The notes under the pieces are model-generated. The model saw only the letters and a list, made by a program, of their open reading frames with translations. It was not told the DNA's origin and did no database searches. Shown here piece by piece: positions 1 through 8,329 of a stretch of 57,108 bases of DNA. The first letter of the stretch is position 1. Each line of letters starts with the position of its first letter. A program made the position numbers and the translations under genes. The stretch spans positions 1-57,108 of the forward strand of contig CAZRTM010000009.1 of the NCBI GenBank assembly GCA_964602995.1, read 5' to 3'. Source of the stretch: JAAYYY01 sp964602995 (GTDB lineage: Bacteria > Chloroflexota > Anaerolineae > Promineifilales > Promineifilaceae).

Positions 1-44
1 ATTGCGGTTCTTAACGTCATATCTTTTTAATCTGACTGCGCTGT

Positions 45-136
45 GGCCGGTCTCCCGACCGCGCCACCTGTCTCCATGAGAGCAGCGGGCACGGGGGCCG
101 GTGCGGCGGGCCATATATGGCCATAGGAGACCGGCC
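45..136. repeat. Inverted repeat in left-end intergenic region
   Basis: Eleven-base arms GGCCGGTCTCC (45-55) and GGAGACCGGCC (126-136) enclose about 70 bases that also hold a perfect 14-bp palindrome, GGCCATATATGGCC (109-122). The block lies downstream of the first minus-strand operon and could fold in the transcript. No T-run follows on the minus strand, so I do not call it an intrinsic terminator. I see no gene in bases 1-173. Confidence 0.5.
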
Positions 137-173
137 CGAGCAACAGCAATACAAAAACCAACTTAACTGAACA

Positions 174-1205
174 CTACGGCTTTAAGATGACCTTGAGCAG
201 CCCTGGTTCTTGATCGTACAGGCGCCTGAACCAATCGGCTCCCTCGGACAGAGGCGCTATGTTACTAATGATCGCATCCACATCCAGTTGCCCCTTTTCG
301 ATCATGCGCAAGACGGCCGGGTACTCACCGGCAATGGCACAACTGCCCTGCAGCCGTATTTCGCGTGTCACGATGGTCTGCAGGGGAATCTCAACCTGCG
401 GGGCAAGGTTGCCGATCAACGTCAGGGAGCCTCCCTTGCGCAGGCAGTTGATTGCCAGGTTCACTGTAGGCGAAATGCCTACCGCTTCGAAAACTGCGTC
501 TGCCCCGCGCTGGTCAGTCAGCTTCTGGACCTCCAGAGCAACATCTGTTCTGTCCGGATTCAGCCCAACATCGGCTCCAAACTGGCATGCCTTTTCCAGG
601 CGCTCTTCAATGCGGTCGACGGCGATGATTTGACTGCAGCCACGGGCCTTTAACACCTGCACCAGAAGCAGTCCAATCACCCCAACGCCAACGACCACTA
701 CAGTGTCGGCCAGAGAAATCGGCGTCAGCTCGACGGCGTGAACCGCCACAGCAGCCGGCTCTACCAACGCGGCCTGCTCGAATGTAACATGCTCCGGAAT
801 GCGATGCAGAATGTGTTGAGGAACAGCCACATACTCGGCGAAGGCGCCATGCTGTCGATACGCCTCACAGGAGACGCCCAACACGCGCCGCCGGTCACTC
901 AGATTATACTTCCCTCTAAGTGTGAACCAGTCGTCAAGCGGGTAGATCGTCGAATCGAAAGTCACCCGTTCGCCAACGGACCAACCAATGACCTCAGAGC
1001 CGACACGTTCGATGACCCCAGATGCCTCGTGGCCCATGACGATGGGAGGAATACGGCGTCCGGTACTCCCGTCCATGCCATGCACATCGCTACCGCAAAT
1101 GCCACAGGCCTGGACACGAACTAATACTTCGTCAGCCTCACACTCAGGGTCGGGGAAATCCCTGTAGGTTAGTTTGTTGTAATCGTCAAGAACCAGAGCC
1201 TTCAT
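174..1205 (-). CDS. Zinc-type alcohol/polyol dehydrogenase (MDR family)
   Basis: A 343-residue medium-chain dehydrogenase/reductase, probably an NAD(P)-dependent polyol or sugar-acid dehydrogenase in the cytoplasm. The catalytic zinc ligands are present as Cys34/Cys37 in CGICGSD and the GHE motif at 58-60. A Rossmann glycine pattern (VVGVGVIGLL) follows in the middle. The loop that usually carries four structural-zinc cysteines (about 84-108) has none, so structural zinc is probably absent. I chose the ATG at 1205; an in-frame TTG at 1235 would overlap the upstream gene. It is the last gene of an ABC sugar operon, 10 bases after the aldo/keto reductase. The length equals that of L-idonate 5-dehydrogenases, and gluconokinase is nearby, but the substrate is unproven. 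Confidence 0.85.
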   Translation of the reverse strand: MKALVLDDYNKLTYRDFPDPECEADEVLVRVQACGICGSDVHGMDGSTGRRIPPIVMGHEASGVIERVGSEVIGWSVGERVTFDSTIYPLDDWFTLRGKYNLSDRRRVLGVSCEAYRQHGAFAEYVAVPQHILHRIPEHVTFEQAALVEPAAVAVHAVELTPISLADTVVVVGVGVIGLLLVQVLKARGCSQIIAVDRIEERLEKACQFGADVGLNPDRTDVALEVQKLTDQRGADAVFEAVGISPTVNLAINCLRKGGSLTLIGNLAPQVEIPLQTIVTREIRLQGSCAIAGEYPAVLRMIEKGQLDVDAIISNIAPLSEGADWFRRLYDQEPGLLKVILKP

Positions 1206-1215
1206 TCTGTTGCCC

Positions 1216-2217
1216 TTAGCGTTCCCCTCTGGCAACGAGGTTCGTGTTACGGCGCAAGCGCGGGAAATTGTAGTTCATGCCAGGGAATAGCTGCAATCCC
1301 TCTTCCGTCACTTCCGTGTTGAACATCGCTGTGATCTTCGCATGTTGTTCATCAGTCAGCACAAGGTCAAAGCCCTCAAGAGCCGCCTTTAGCTGCCTCA
1401 AGGAGCTCACTCCCACGATGGGGGCTGTAACACCCGGGGAGTGGCGGACCCAGGCCATTGCCAGGTGCGCCGCATGAACGCCAAGTTCAGCAGCATATTG
1501 CTTAAATAACTCAATGCTTCTGCCATGCTGCGTGAGCCAGGTAATGACCCGCGAATCGGTCGCTCCTCGAGCATCGATCGGCAAAGCCTGTCCCTGTGAA
1601 TACTTTCCGGCCAGCAAGCCCATAGCCAGCGTGCGGTAGGCAGTTATCGCAACGTTATCGGCAACCGCCTGAGGAAGTATTTCAACCTCGATACCCCGTT
1701 CGAATAAGTTATAGGCCACCTGGTTACAGACGAGGGGCGCCCAACCATTCCGTTGTGCAATAGCGTTAGAGTGGGCGAAGAGCCAGGCAGGGTAATTGCA
1801 GCACCCAACATAGCGCGCCTTTCCCTGCTGTACGACGTCGTTTAAGGCTTCCATAACCTCGTAGGGATCCATACCCGGGATGGGCCAGTGAATCATGTAA
1901 AGATCTACATAATCTGTTTGCAGGCGGGTAAGACTCTCATCGATACTTTCGCGGATACTTTGGCCATCAATGCCTTTGTGCACCTTTGTGCCAATGAACA
2001 GCTTGTCCCGTCTTCCCTTGATAATCTTACCCAGGATTTCCTCAGTATGATTATTGGCGTACATTGCTGCCGTATCGATGAAGTTAACCCCATTATCAAT
2101 CGCCGTTCCCAGGATTTGATCTGACTCTGCCTGGTTACAACGCTCGCCAAACATCATTGTTCCCAGGCAAAACTCCGAGACTTGTTCATTAGTGGCGCCG
2201 AAGGTCACTAAGTTCAT
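1216..2217 (-). CDS. Aldo/keto reductase
   Basis: A 333-residue TIM-barrel NADPH-dependent oxidoreductase. The catalytic tetrad is visible: Asp48 and Tyr53 in FIDTAAMY, Lys78 in FIGTK, and His110 in DLYMIHWP. The C-terminal half has the PIVGVSSLRQL-type cofactor loop. ATG at 2217 has a good ribosome site (AGAGGAG). It sits between the nitrilase-family gene and the zinc dehydrogenase with short gaps, so it is most likely co-transcribed with the sugar ABC transporter. It probably reduces or oxidises an aldose, ketose or related carbonyl intermediate. The family is too broad to name the substrate. Confidence 0.88.
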   Translation of the reverse strand: MNLVTFGATNEQVSEFCLGTMMFGERCNQAESDQILGTAIDNGVNFIDTAAMYANNHTEEILGKIIKGRRDKLFIGTKVHKGIDGQSIRESIDESLTRLQTDYVDLYMIHWPIPGMDPYEVMEALNDVVQQGKARYVGCCNYPAWLFAHSNAIAQRNGWAPLVCNQVAYNLFERGIEVEILPQAVADNVAITAYRTLAMGLLAGKYSQGQALPIDARGATDSRVITWLTQHGRSIELFKQYAAELGVHAAHLAMAWVRHSPGVTAPIVGVSSLRQLKAALEGFDLVLTDEQHAKITAMFNTEVTEEGLQLFPGMNYNFPRLRRNTNLVARGER

Positions 2218-2257
2218 GAATGACTCCTCTCATCAATTAATGTAGATAATTGCATGT

Positions 2258-3205
2258 TTATTCTTGACGTATCCTCGCCTGCTCCTGTACGCCAGTGCAG
2301 CGCCGCAGATAGTCGTTGAACTCTACAAGTCCAAATTCTGCAATGATTTCCTCAACGGAGAGCGAGGGGGTCGTGCTTGAAAGTGTAAAGATATGCTCGT
2401 CGGTAAACGTTTCAACCTGAACTTGCCTGCCATACCGGGTCTGTATCTCCTGAATATGTTGCGACTGACCGTCGGTATGGAAGAGCCGTTTATCCAGATC
2501 CAACTCATAGGTAGCTATCCGGCCCCAGCGTGATGTGCTGGCCACTTCCCGGCCCGTAAGCTCAATAATACGAGCGTTGTAAGGCCATACAGAGCTGATG
2601 ATCGGCACCTGATACTGCCAGGCATACGCTTGTAACGGCAAGCCCCCTGGATATGCAGAAAGCCAGCAGATCAACTCCACATCGCGCTCAGCCATCTCGG
2701 ACCACAAGGGAGCCCAGTTCAGGTCGAAACAAATGGCCAATCCTACCCGGCCGAAATCAGTATCAAAGACACCCACTTCAGATCCCGGTATGACGCCACA
2801 GGAAATTTCTCCTTCTGTGGGGTGTTTCTTCTTGTAGAGTCCTGCCAGGTTCCCGTTGCGGTCGATCAGGGCAGCCACATTGAAGTAACCCTCTTCAAGC
2901 AGTACTGGAAAACCGGCCGCCACATACATGTTGTAGCGACGAGCATAATCGGCAACCCTGTTGAAAGTCTCGCCCGGAATAGGTTCTGCATGTTGTTCGA
3001 ATGTGGCCGTCTCGAAGGGGAGTCCGGCGGTCTTAAACGTCTCTGGTAAACAAACCAGGTCCACGTCTTGTCGTCCGGCGGTCTCAAGTAATGATTCGGC
3101 CAGTGCTACGTTAGCAGCAGGGTCCGGATGCCTCAGATTGAAGGGGGGAGCAACATCCTCCAGGGTAGCAAAGGATGTCGTTGCAACACGTATTCGGCGA
3201 GACAT
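2258..3205 (-). CDS. Carbon-nitrogen hydrolase (nitrilase superfamily)
   Basis: A 315-residue cytoplasmic amidase/nitrilase-fold hydrolase. The Glu-Lys-Cys triad is seen as Glu55 (CLPETF), Lys126 (YKKKH) and Cys159 (AICFDLNW). The family cleaves amide or nitrile C-N bonds. ATG at 3205 follows AAGGAAC. It lies in the ABC sugar operon after the binding-protein gene, separated by a hairpin at 3274-3308. A C-N hydrolase in a sugar operon suggests that the imported compound carries an amide or N-acyl group, or that the enzyme releases nitrogen from a sugar amide; this is inference only. Confidence 0.88.
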   Translation of the reverse strand: MSRRIRVATTSFATLEDVAPPFNLRHPDPAANVALAESLLETAGRQDVDLVCLPETFKTAGLPFETATFEQHAEPIPGETFNRVADYARRYNMYVAAGFPVLLEEGYFNVAALIDRNGNLAGLYKKKHPTEGEISCGVIPGSEVGVFDTDFGRVGLAICFDLNWAPLWSEMAERDVELICWLSAYPGGLPLQAYAWQYQVPIISSVWPYNARIIELTGREVASTSRWGRIATYELDLDKRLFHTDGQSQHIQEIQTRYGRQVQVETFTDEHIFTLSSTTPSLSVEEIIAEFGLVEFNDYLRRCTGVQEQARIRQE

Positions 3206-3273
3206 AATAGTTCCTTCTTCTTGCTTTTACAGTCGTTCGTGCGTTCGTTGTCAAATAGAAGCGCTCTTCTGAA

Positions 3274-3308
3274 GTCAGGGCCAGGACAGCGTGTGCCCCG
3301 GCCCTGAC
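3274..3308 (-). other. Intercistronic hairpin after the binding-protein gene
   Basis: Perfect 9-base arms, GTCAGGGCC (3274-3282) and GGCCCTGAC (3300-3308), lie 24 bases past the binding-protein stop. No T-run follows. Hairpins in this position commonly protect the 3' end of abundant binding-protein mRNA, and I infer that role here. Confidence 0.6.
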
Positions 3309-3331
3309 ACCAACCTAGATACGCCTCTAAT

Positions 3332-4345
3332 TTACCAGCACTGAGCGATCCACTGATCGATATTTTCTGCAGTAACCGGAGCGGTAGGTGCTAGAATCTC
3401 ATCGGCAACCAACCGTCCTTGTGTAATGTCATATGCAGCGCGAACAGAATAGACACCGACCAGGTAGCTCAACTGCAGGGCCGTCCCTGACATTTCACCA
3501 TTCTTGACCGACTCACAGGCCTCTTTATTGCCGTTTACGCCGTAGATCTTGATCTCGTCCAGCCGGTCAGCAGCCTTAATAGCCTCCAGAGCGCCAAGGG
3601 CCATAGGGTCGTCATGGGCGAAGACAGCATCGATTCCCTCGGGGAAACGTGTGAGCAAATCCTGCATGACGCTCAACGCCATATCCTTAGACCACTCACC
3701 GGTCTGCTCTGCGATGACTTCATAGTTAACTCCCGCATCTGCCCAGGCATCAGCAGCGCCGGCCGAGCGATTCACAGCATCTGTCTGGCCGGGGAAGCCC
3801 GTGATGAGAACAACATTCGCTTCTGGTCCCAGGTCCTCAACCATCATTTGTCCAACCGCATAGCCCTGGTCGTAGGACTTGGAGCCAATGAATGTCGTTG
3901 TAAAGGCCTGGCCTTCTTCGGTTGTGCCCGCATTGTGCATCATCACCGGAATGCCGGCTTGATATGCCTTTTCCAGGCTGGCCACAACCGCGGTCGGATC
4001 GACAGCATTCACCGAAATTACGTCCGGCTCCTGGGCAATACAGTCTTCAATCTGAGAGGCTTGTTTTTGAGGATCAAATGCGGGGTCAAAGTAGATAATT
4101 TCACTGCCATAGGCCGCTGCTTCGTCGTCGAAGCCCTCGACCATGGCTGAAATGGACGGATGATCGGCATTATTATGCACAACACATAATGTAAAAGTCG
4201 AACCTCCGGACCCGGTGGAAGCACTGCCCCCCTCGTTACCAGCATCCGCATTGGTACCGGCTGGAGAAGGCGTGTTACACGCTGCCAACAACAGTAGTGA
4301 GATCACTGCCAAGAGCAGCGTCATTTTACGAACAATCCAGGACAT
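3332..4345 (-). CDS. Sugar ABC transporter substrate-binding lipoprotein
   Basis: A 337-residue periplasmic-binding-protein-like fold (ribose/galactose type, pfam Peripla_BP_4-like). It begins with a lipoprotein signal, hydrophobic LLLAVISLLLLAAC with the lipobox cysteine, then a Gly/Ser-rich linker before the binding domain. ATG at 4345 is preceded by AGGAGAG; an upstream in-frame ATG at 4396 would add 17 charged residues ahead of the signal and is unlikely. It should capture the sugar outside the membrane and deliver it to the two permeases upstream in the operon. The ligand cannot be read from sequence. Confidence 0.92.
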   Translation of the reverse strand: MSWIVRKMTLLLAVISLLLLAACNTPSPAGTNADAGNEGGSASTGSGGSTFTLCVVHNNADHPSISAMVEGFDDEAAAYGSEIIYFDPAFDPQKQASQIEDCIAQEPDVISVNAVDPTAVVASLEKAYQAGIPVMMHNAGTTEEGQAFTTTFIGSKSYDQGYAVGQMMVEDLGPEANVVLITGFPGQTDAVNRSAGAADAWADAGVNYEVIAEQTGEWSKDMALSVMQDLLTRFPEGIDAVFAHDDPMALGALEAIKAADRLDEIKIYGVNGNKEACESVKNGEMSGTALQLSYLVGVYSVRAAYDITQGRLVADEILAPTAPVTAENIDQWIAQCW

Positions 4346-4461
4346 CTTTCTCTCCTTTTTGAGCCTAGGCAATTGGCTACGATATTTTTGATACATTCCT
4401 TCATTCTCCTTCCTTATACTTTGTCATTAATTCATCGCTACTTCTTTTCACCCTCCTGAAA

Positions 4462-5493
4462 TTATCCGTATGCCACCGGTTTCGTTGCACTGGAATCAAC
4501 GGCACTCCCGTCAGTAACGCCTGTCGCTGCCACCGCTGCCGAACGCTGGCGAACAACGTTGGTGTAGAACGCATCGCCGGCAACAACAGCAATTAAAATC
4601 AGCGCGCGGATAGCAATCTGATGGTACGTTGCAACACCCGACAGGTTCAATCCGTTATCTAGCGTGCCCAGCACAAAGACCCCAAGCAAGGCTCCGAAAA
4701 TCGTTCCACGTCCCCCCAGCAGGCTGGCGCCTCCCATAATCACGGCAGCAATGGACAATAAATTTGTGTCCATACCCACGTGCACAGTAGAAGCATTTAG
4801 CCGTGAAGCCAACAGAACACCGGCCAGCGCCGCACAGAAGCTGCTGAGAGGATAAACAAGGAATTTGTGCCAGTTCACAGAGATACCGGCGAGAAGGGCC
4901 GCCTCTGCATTGCCGCCAACGGCGTAAATGTTGCGGCCGGTGCGCGTGTAGTTCATGAAAACGTGGAGAAGAAGCCCCACGACAATCATAATCAGGAACG
5001 GAACCGGAATAGGCCCGATGCTACCGCCTCCCCAAAAGGTAAATGACTCCACCTGACCTGGTAGAGGCTGGCTGGAGGTATAAGTCAACAGGATTCCCCT
5101 GACCAGCGTCATCGACCCAAGCGTCACGATAAAAGGCACAATCTTGCCCTTCGTTACCAGCAAGCCATTGATCGTTCCAACCAGCAGCCCGAAAGCCAGG
5201 GCAGCAGCCACTGCCACGCCAACGCCATAAGGTTGCAGACCGATTGCCAGAGCAGCCGCCATCGCCAGCACAGCGCCATTGGAGAGGTCGATTCCACCTG
5301 ATATCAATGCCAGAACCTGGCCAAAAGCGGTCAGCGCGTAGAAAGAAGTCTGGCGCGCAATATTATGCGCATTACCGGCAGTCAAGAATTTGCCATCGGC
5401 GGTAACAGTAAAGAGCAACACCAGAACAACAAGTAGGGCAAAAATGCTCTGTTTAGTGAGTATGGCCCACAATTGCAAGGAGACTTTCTTCAT
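4462..5493 (-). CDS. Ribose-type sugar ABC transporter permease
   Basis: A 343-residue inner-membrane protein of the RbsC/BPD_transp_2 family, rich in hydrophobic segments (about 8-10). It contains the family's AVGGNAEAALLAGI loop and the GGASLLGGRGTIFGALLG motif near the C-terminus. The Ala/Val-rich tail is poorly conserved. It follows the other permease gene by 13 bases and precedes the binding protein. The pair probably forms a heterodimeric channel with one RbsA-type ATPase. Confidence 0.92.
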   Translation of the reverse strand: MKKVSLQLWAILTKQSIFALLVVLVLLFTVTADGKFLTAGNAHNIARQTSFYALTAFGQVLALISGGIDLSNGAVLAMAAALAIGLQPYGVGVAVAAALAFGLLVGTINGLLVTKGKIVPFIVTLGSMTLVRGILLTYTSSQPLPGQVESFTFWGGGSIGPIPVPFLIMIVVGLLLHVFMNYTRTGRNIYAVGGNAEAALLAGISVNWHKFLVYPLSSFCAALAGVLLASRLNASTVHVGMDTNLLSIAAVIMGGASLLGGRGTIFGALLGVFVLGTLDNGLNLSGVATYHQIAIRALILIAVVAGDAFYTNVVRQRSAAVAATGVTDGSAVDSSATKPVAYG

Positions 5494-5506
5494 AACGGGA
5501 ACCCCA

Positions 5507-6520
5507 TCAGTTGGAGACTCGTAGAACGCTATCGGCCCAGACCACCATCAGGAAAACGCTTCCTTTAGCGATCTGTTGCGCTTCATAGGGCACATTCAGA
5601 AGAATGAGCAGGTTATTCATGACACCAAGAACTAACACACCCACGACAGTTCGTAATGTGCCGCCGCGCCCGCCGAACAGACTGCTCCCTCCAAGCACCG
5701 CTGCGATGATGGAGTCGAAATCCATCCCCACTCCCGCATTAGCAACCGTGCTGTTGGTGCGCGCCGTCATGATGATGCCAGCCCAGGCCGCCATAAAACC
5801 ACAAAACGCAAAAGTCAGTAATTTGATCCGATCCGTAAATATCCCGGACAGACGGCCGGCATCTTCGTTTAGCCCCAAAATGTATAAAGAACGGCCAAAT
5901 GTCGTGCGGCGCAGAACAAACTCCAATACGACCGCCATTACCAGGAAGATGATCACAGGGTAGTGAATTAAGCCGAACAACTTGCCGCGACCAATGACAT
6001 TGAAGGCATCGATCGTGGCATACATTGTCTTCGAACGGGTGAGCGTGAGAGATATCGCAAATACCAGCAACCCAGAGCCCAGTGTGATCAAGAATGGATT
6101 GGCCTTCGTCTTCACCACGAGCAAGCCGTTGAACAGGCCGATCAACACGCCACCGAGCAATCCAATCATGATCGAGGGAATCAGGCCAAGGCCCATCACC
6201 TGTGCCCCAACCGTCAGAATCCCCGCCAATCCCACGGTGTAAGCTACTGACATGTCGAAGTTACATGTTATCAATAGAAACACCTGGCCCAGGGCTATAA
6301 TTCCGAGCACTGAAACCGCCCAGGCGACATTAAGCAAATTCTGGACGGTGAGAAACACATCTGAGAGGAAGGAGCCTACGATCAGGAGCACGATCAACAA
6401 GATAAAAGGCATCTGGTTGCGCAGAAAGCCTACCATCTTGCCGGACCGTCCCTCTCCTAGCTGTGCGAACGGAATGGGAATGGATGCTGTAACATTGGCA
6501 TCTACTTTGCGAGCGGACAT
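5507..6520 (-). CDS. Ribose-type sugar ABC transporter permease
   Basis: A 337-residue membrane protein paralogous to the next gene downstream. It has an N-terminal cytoplasmic stretch of about 35 residues, then 8-10 predicted membrane segments, the ILGLNEDAGRLSGI loop, and GGSSLFGGRGGTLRTVVG near the end. ATG at 6520 has only a weak ribosome site. It lies 34 bases after the ATPase gene and belongs to the same operon. Two different permeases in one RbsABC-type system are common when the channel is a heterodimer. Confidence 0.92.
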   Translation of the reverse strand: MSARKVDANVTASIPIPFAQLGEGRSGKMVGFLRNQMPFILLIVLLIVGSFLSDVFLTVQNLLNVAWAVSVLGIIALGQVFLLITCNFDMSVAYTVGLAGILTVGAQVMGLGLIPSIMIGLLGGVLIGLFNGLLVVKTKANPFLITLGSGLLVFAISLTLTRSKTMYATIDAFNVIGRGKLFGLIHYPVIIFLVMAVVLEFVLRRTTFGRSLYILGLNEDAGRLSGIFTDRIKLLTFAFCGFMAAWAGIIMTARTNSTVANAGVGMDFDSIIAAVLGGSSLFGGRGGTLRTVVGVLVLGVMNNLLILLNVPYEAQQIAKGSVFLMVVWADSVLRVSN

Positions 6521-6554
6521 AAGAAATTCGCCATTATTATGTGTGAACGGTTAC

Positions 6555-8060
6555 TTAAACGACTGCGTATTCCATGATCTTTTCTTGGGTGGCTTCGTCT
6601 CCCGCGATTTCCGCACTAATCCGACCCTGGCGCATCACCAAAATACGGTCGCTCATAGCCAGGATCTCCGGCAAATCGGAAGAGATCATCAGGATCGCCA
6701 TACCCTGCCGGGCCAACTCGCTTAACAGCTCATAGATATTGGCCTTGGCGCCAACGTCGATACCTCGCGTCGGTTCGTCGACAATCAACACTTTAGGGTT
6801 GGTTGCCAGCCACTTGGAAATCACCACTTTTTGCTGGTTGCCGCCGCTCAGATAGGCGACTTTCTGGCCAATGGAGGGCGTCTTGATGGCCAAACGCTCC
6901 ACGTACTCATCGGCCAGCTGCCGTTCCTTTTTGCCATCTATCAAATCAAAGCGTGTCAGGTTGGGCAGATGTGCCAGGCTAACATTGCGCGTTACGGAGA
7001 AGTCAAGCACAAGGCCCTGTTCCTTGCGATCTTCGGGAACCAACCCAATCCCCATGCGAATGGCATCTCGTGGTCTTTTCGGTCTGATAGGGGTGCCCTC
7101 AAGAAGTACCTCACCTTCATCAAAGGGCTTTTCACCAAAGAGGGCGGCGGCTAAATCGGTGCGCCCGGCGCCGACAAGTCCGGCCAGACCGACGATCTCA
7201 CCACGATGTAACGTGAAGGAGATATCGCGCAGGATGCCGTGTTTCGTCAAGTTGCGCACTTCAAGCACCGGCGCTCCGATGGTAACGTCATCTTTGCGGT
7301 ATAGGTCCCCCACGTCGCGCCCGATCATCATGCTAATGATCTGATTGCGGTCAACTTCAGAAACCAGGCGCGTGTCAATAAATTGGCCGTCTCGCAAAAC
7401 CGTGACGCGATCACACAATTCAAAAATCTCCTCCAGCCTGTGGGAGATATAGATAATACCCAGCCCTCGTTCCTGAAGGCGGCGCACGATCTTGAAGAGA
7501 AGCTCTGTCTCACGATCCGTCAGGGCGGACGTTGGCTCGTCAAGTATCAGAATCTGCGCCTCGATAGAGACAGCTCTGGCGATAGAAACCATTTGTTTCT
7601 CGGCCAGGGTAAGCGTGTTAACCGTGACGCGCGGATCCAGGTCAATGCCCAGGTCGTCTAATAACCTCTTCGCATCCTGATACATCTTGCCGTACTGAAT
7701 CAGGCCCAAGCGATTTGTGGCCTGGCGACCGAGGAAGATGTTTTCAGCAGCCGAAAGATAAGGCTCAAGATTAGGTTCTTGCGGCACAGTGCTGATGCCC
7801 AACGATTGAGCATGAGCCGGGTTCGTGATGTTGACCTGCTGCCCCCTAAAATTCAGCGTGCCTGAATCGGGCTGGTGAATGCCGGAAATGATCTTGATCA
7901 AAGTGGACTTTCCAGCACCGTTTTCGCCGATCAAGGCGTGAACTTCACCAGATTGCAGCTCAAAGTGCACATTATCAAGCGCGCGCACGCCGGGGAAGCT
8001 CTTCGAGATGCCAGTTACAGAAAGCAATCGTTGCGACACGGAGAAGCCTCTCACTCTCAC
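6555..8060 (-). CDS. Sugar ABC transporter ATPase, two-domain (RbsA/MglA type)
   Basis: A 501-residue peripheral membrane ATPase with two nucleotide-binding domains. The first has Walker A GENGAGKST, a signature-like LTLAEKQ and Walker B ILILDEPTSALT. The second has the degenerate Walker A GLVGAGRTD typical of RbsA, the signature LSGGNQQK and Walker B VLIVDEPTRGID. This is the usual arrangement for ribose/galactose importers. GTG at 8060 is the longest start; in-frame GTGs at 8054 and 8039 are also possible. It is the first gene of the minus-strand operon, about 90 bases from the predicted promoter and operator. Confidence 0.94.
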   Translation of the reverse strand: MRVRGFSVSQRLLSVTGISKSFPGVRALDNVHFELQSGEVHALIGENGAGKSTLIKIISGIHQPDSGTLNFRGQQVNITNPAHAQSLGISTVPQEPNLEPYLSAAENIFLGRQATNRLGLIQYGKMYQDAKRLLDDLGIDLDPRVTVNTLTLAEKQMVSIARAVSIEAQILILDEPTSALTDRETELLFKIVRRLQERGLGIIYISHRLEEIFELCDRVTVLRDGQFIDTRLVSEVDRNQIISMMIGRDVGDLYRKDDVTIGAPVLEVRNLTKHGILRDISFTLHRGEIVGLAGLVGAGRTDLAAALFGEKPFDEGEVLLEGTPIRPKRPRDAIRMGIGLVPEDRKEQGLVLDFSVTRNVSLAHLPNLTRFDLIDGKKERQLADEYVERLAIKTPSIGQKVAYLSGGNQQKVVISKWLATNPKVLIVDEPTRGIDVGAKANIYELLSELARQGMAILMISSDLPEILAMSDRILVMRQGRISAEIAGDEATQEKIMEYAVV

Positions 8061-8121
8061 TTAAAATTGATTACCCCAAAACGGAGAGAAACGATTTAGA
8101 GCCAGAATGGCCCTGGTTCTC

Positions 8122-8135
8122 GTTACACGTGTAAC
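8122..8135. promoter_or_regulatory. Predicted LacI-family operator 1
   Basis: GTTACACGTGTAAC is a perfect 14-bp palindrome with the central CG typical of LacI-family sites. It lies about 9 bases downstream of the start point predicted from the minus-strand promoter at 8151-8179, where a bound repressor would block the ABC operon. The identical sequence recurs at 8274-8287. Confidence 0.85.
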
Positions 8136-8150
8136 GGCGACAGTAGCGGC

Positions 8151-8179
8151 ATAATACCCCGGTTTCGACGGTGAGTCAA
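8151..8179 (-). promoter_or_regulatory. Predicted sigma70-type promoter of the ABC sugar operon
   Basis: On the minus strand a -35 TTGACT (8179-8174) and a -10 TATTAT (8156-8151) are separated by exactly 17 bases. The inferred start is near 8144, just ahead of operator 1, leaving a leader of about 85 bases before the ATPase gene. Confidence 0.75.
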
Positions 8180-8230
8180 CCTGAATTGGCGCTCATTTTT
8201 ACAGATTTTGGTGCTTCCAGCAGCCAATAT

Positions 8231-8242
8231 GCCAGAATGGCC
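8231..8242. promoter_or_regulatory. Second repeated site in the divergent regulatory region
   Basis: GCCAGAATGGCC occurs at 8231-8242 and again at 8101-8112. It contains the inverted repeat GCCA-GAA-TGGC. One copy is upstream of the lacI-type promoter and the other is in the ABC leader, so it may be a site for a second regulator. No factor can be named. Confidence 0.4.
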
Positions 8243-8270
8243 TTGTTTCAAGTGGGGTTTTCAGGTTATA

Positions 8271-8298
8271 TTTGTTACACGTGTAACCCAAGTATAAT
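8271..8298 (+). promoter_or_regulatory. Promoter of the LacI-type regulator with embedded operator 2
   Basis: A perfect -10 TATAAT (8293-8298) lies 16 bases from a weak -35 TTTGTT (8271-8276). The operator GTTACACGTGTAAC (8274-8287) fills the spacer, which implies negative autoregulation. A partial copy, ACGTGTAAC (8341-8349), falls within the first codons of the regulator gene. Confidence 0.75.
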
Positions 8299-8329
8299 TG
8301 TCAGAAAAACAACATAGGGGCGTGAGTAG

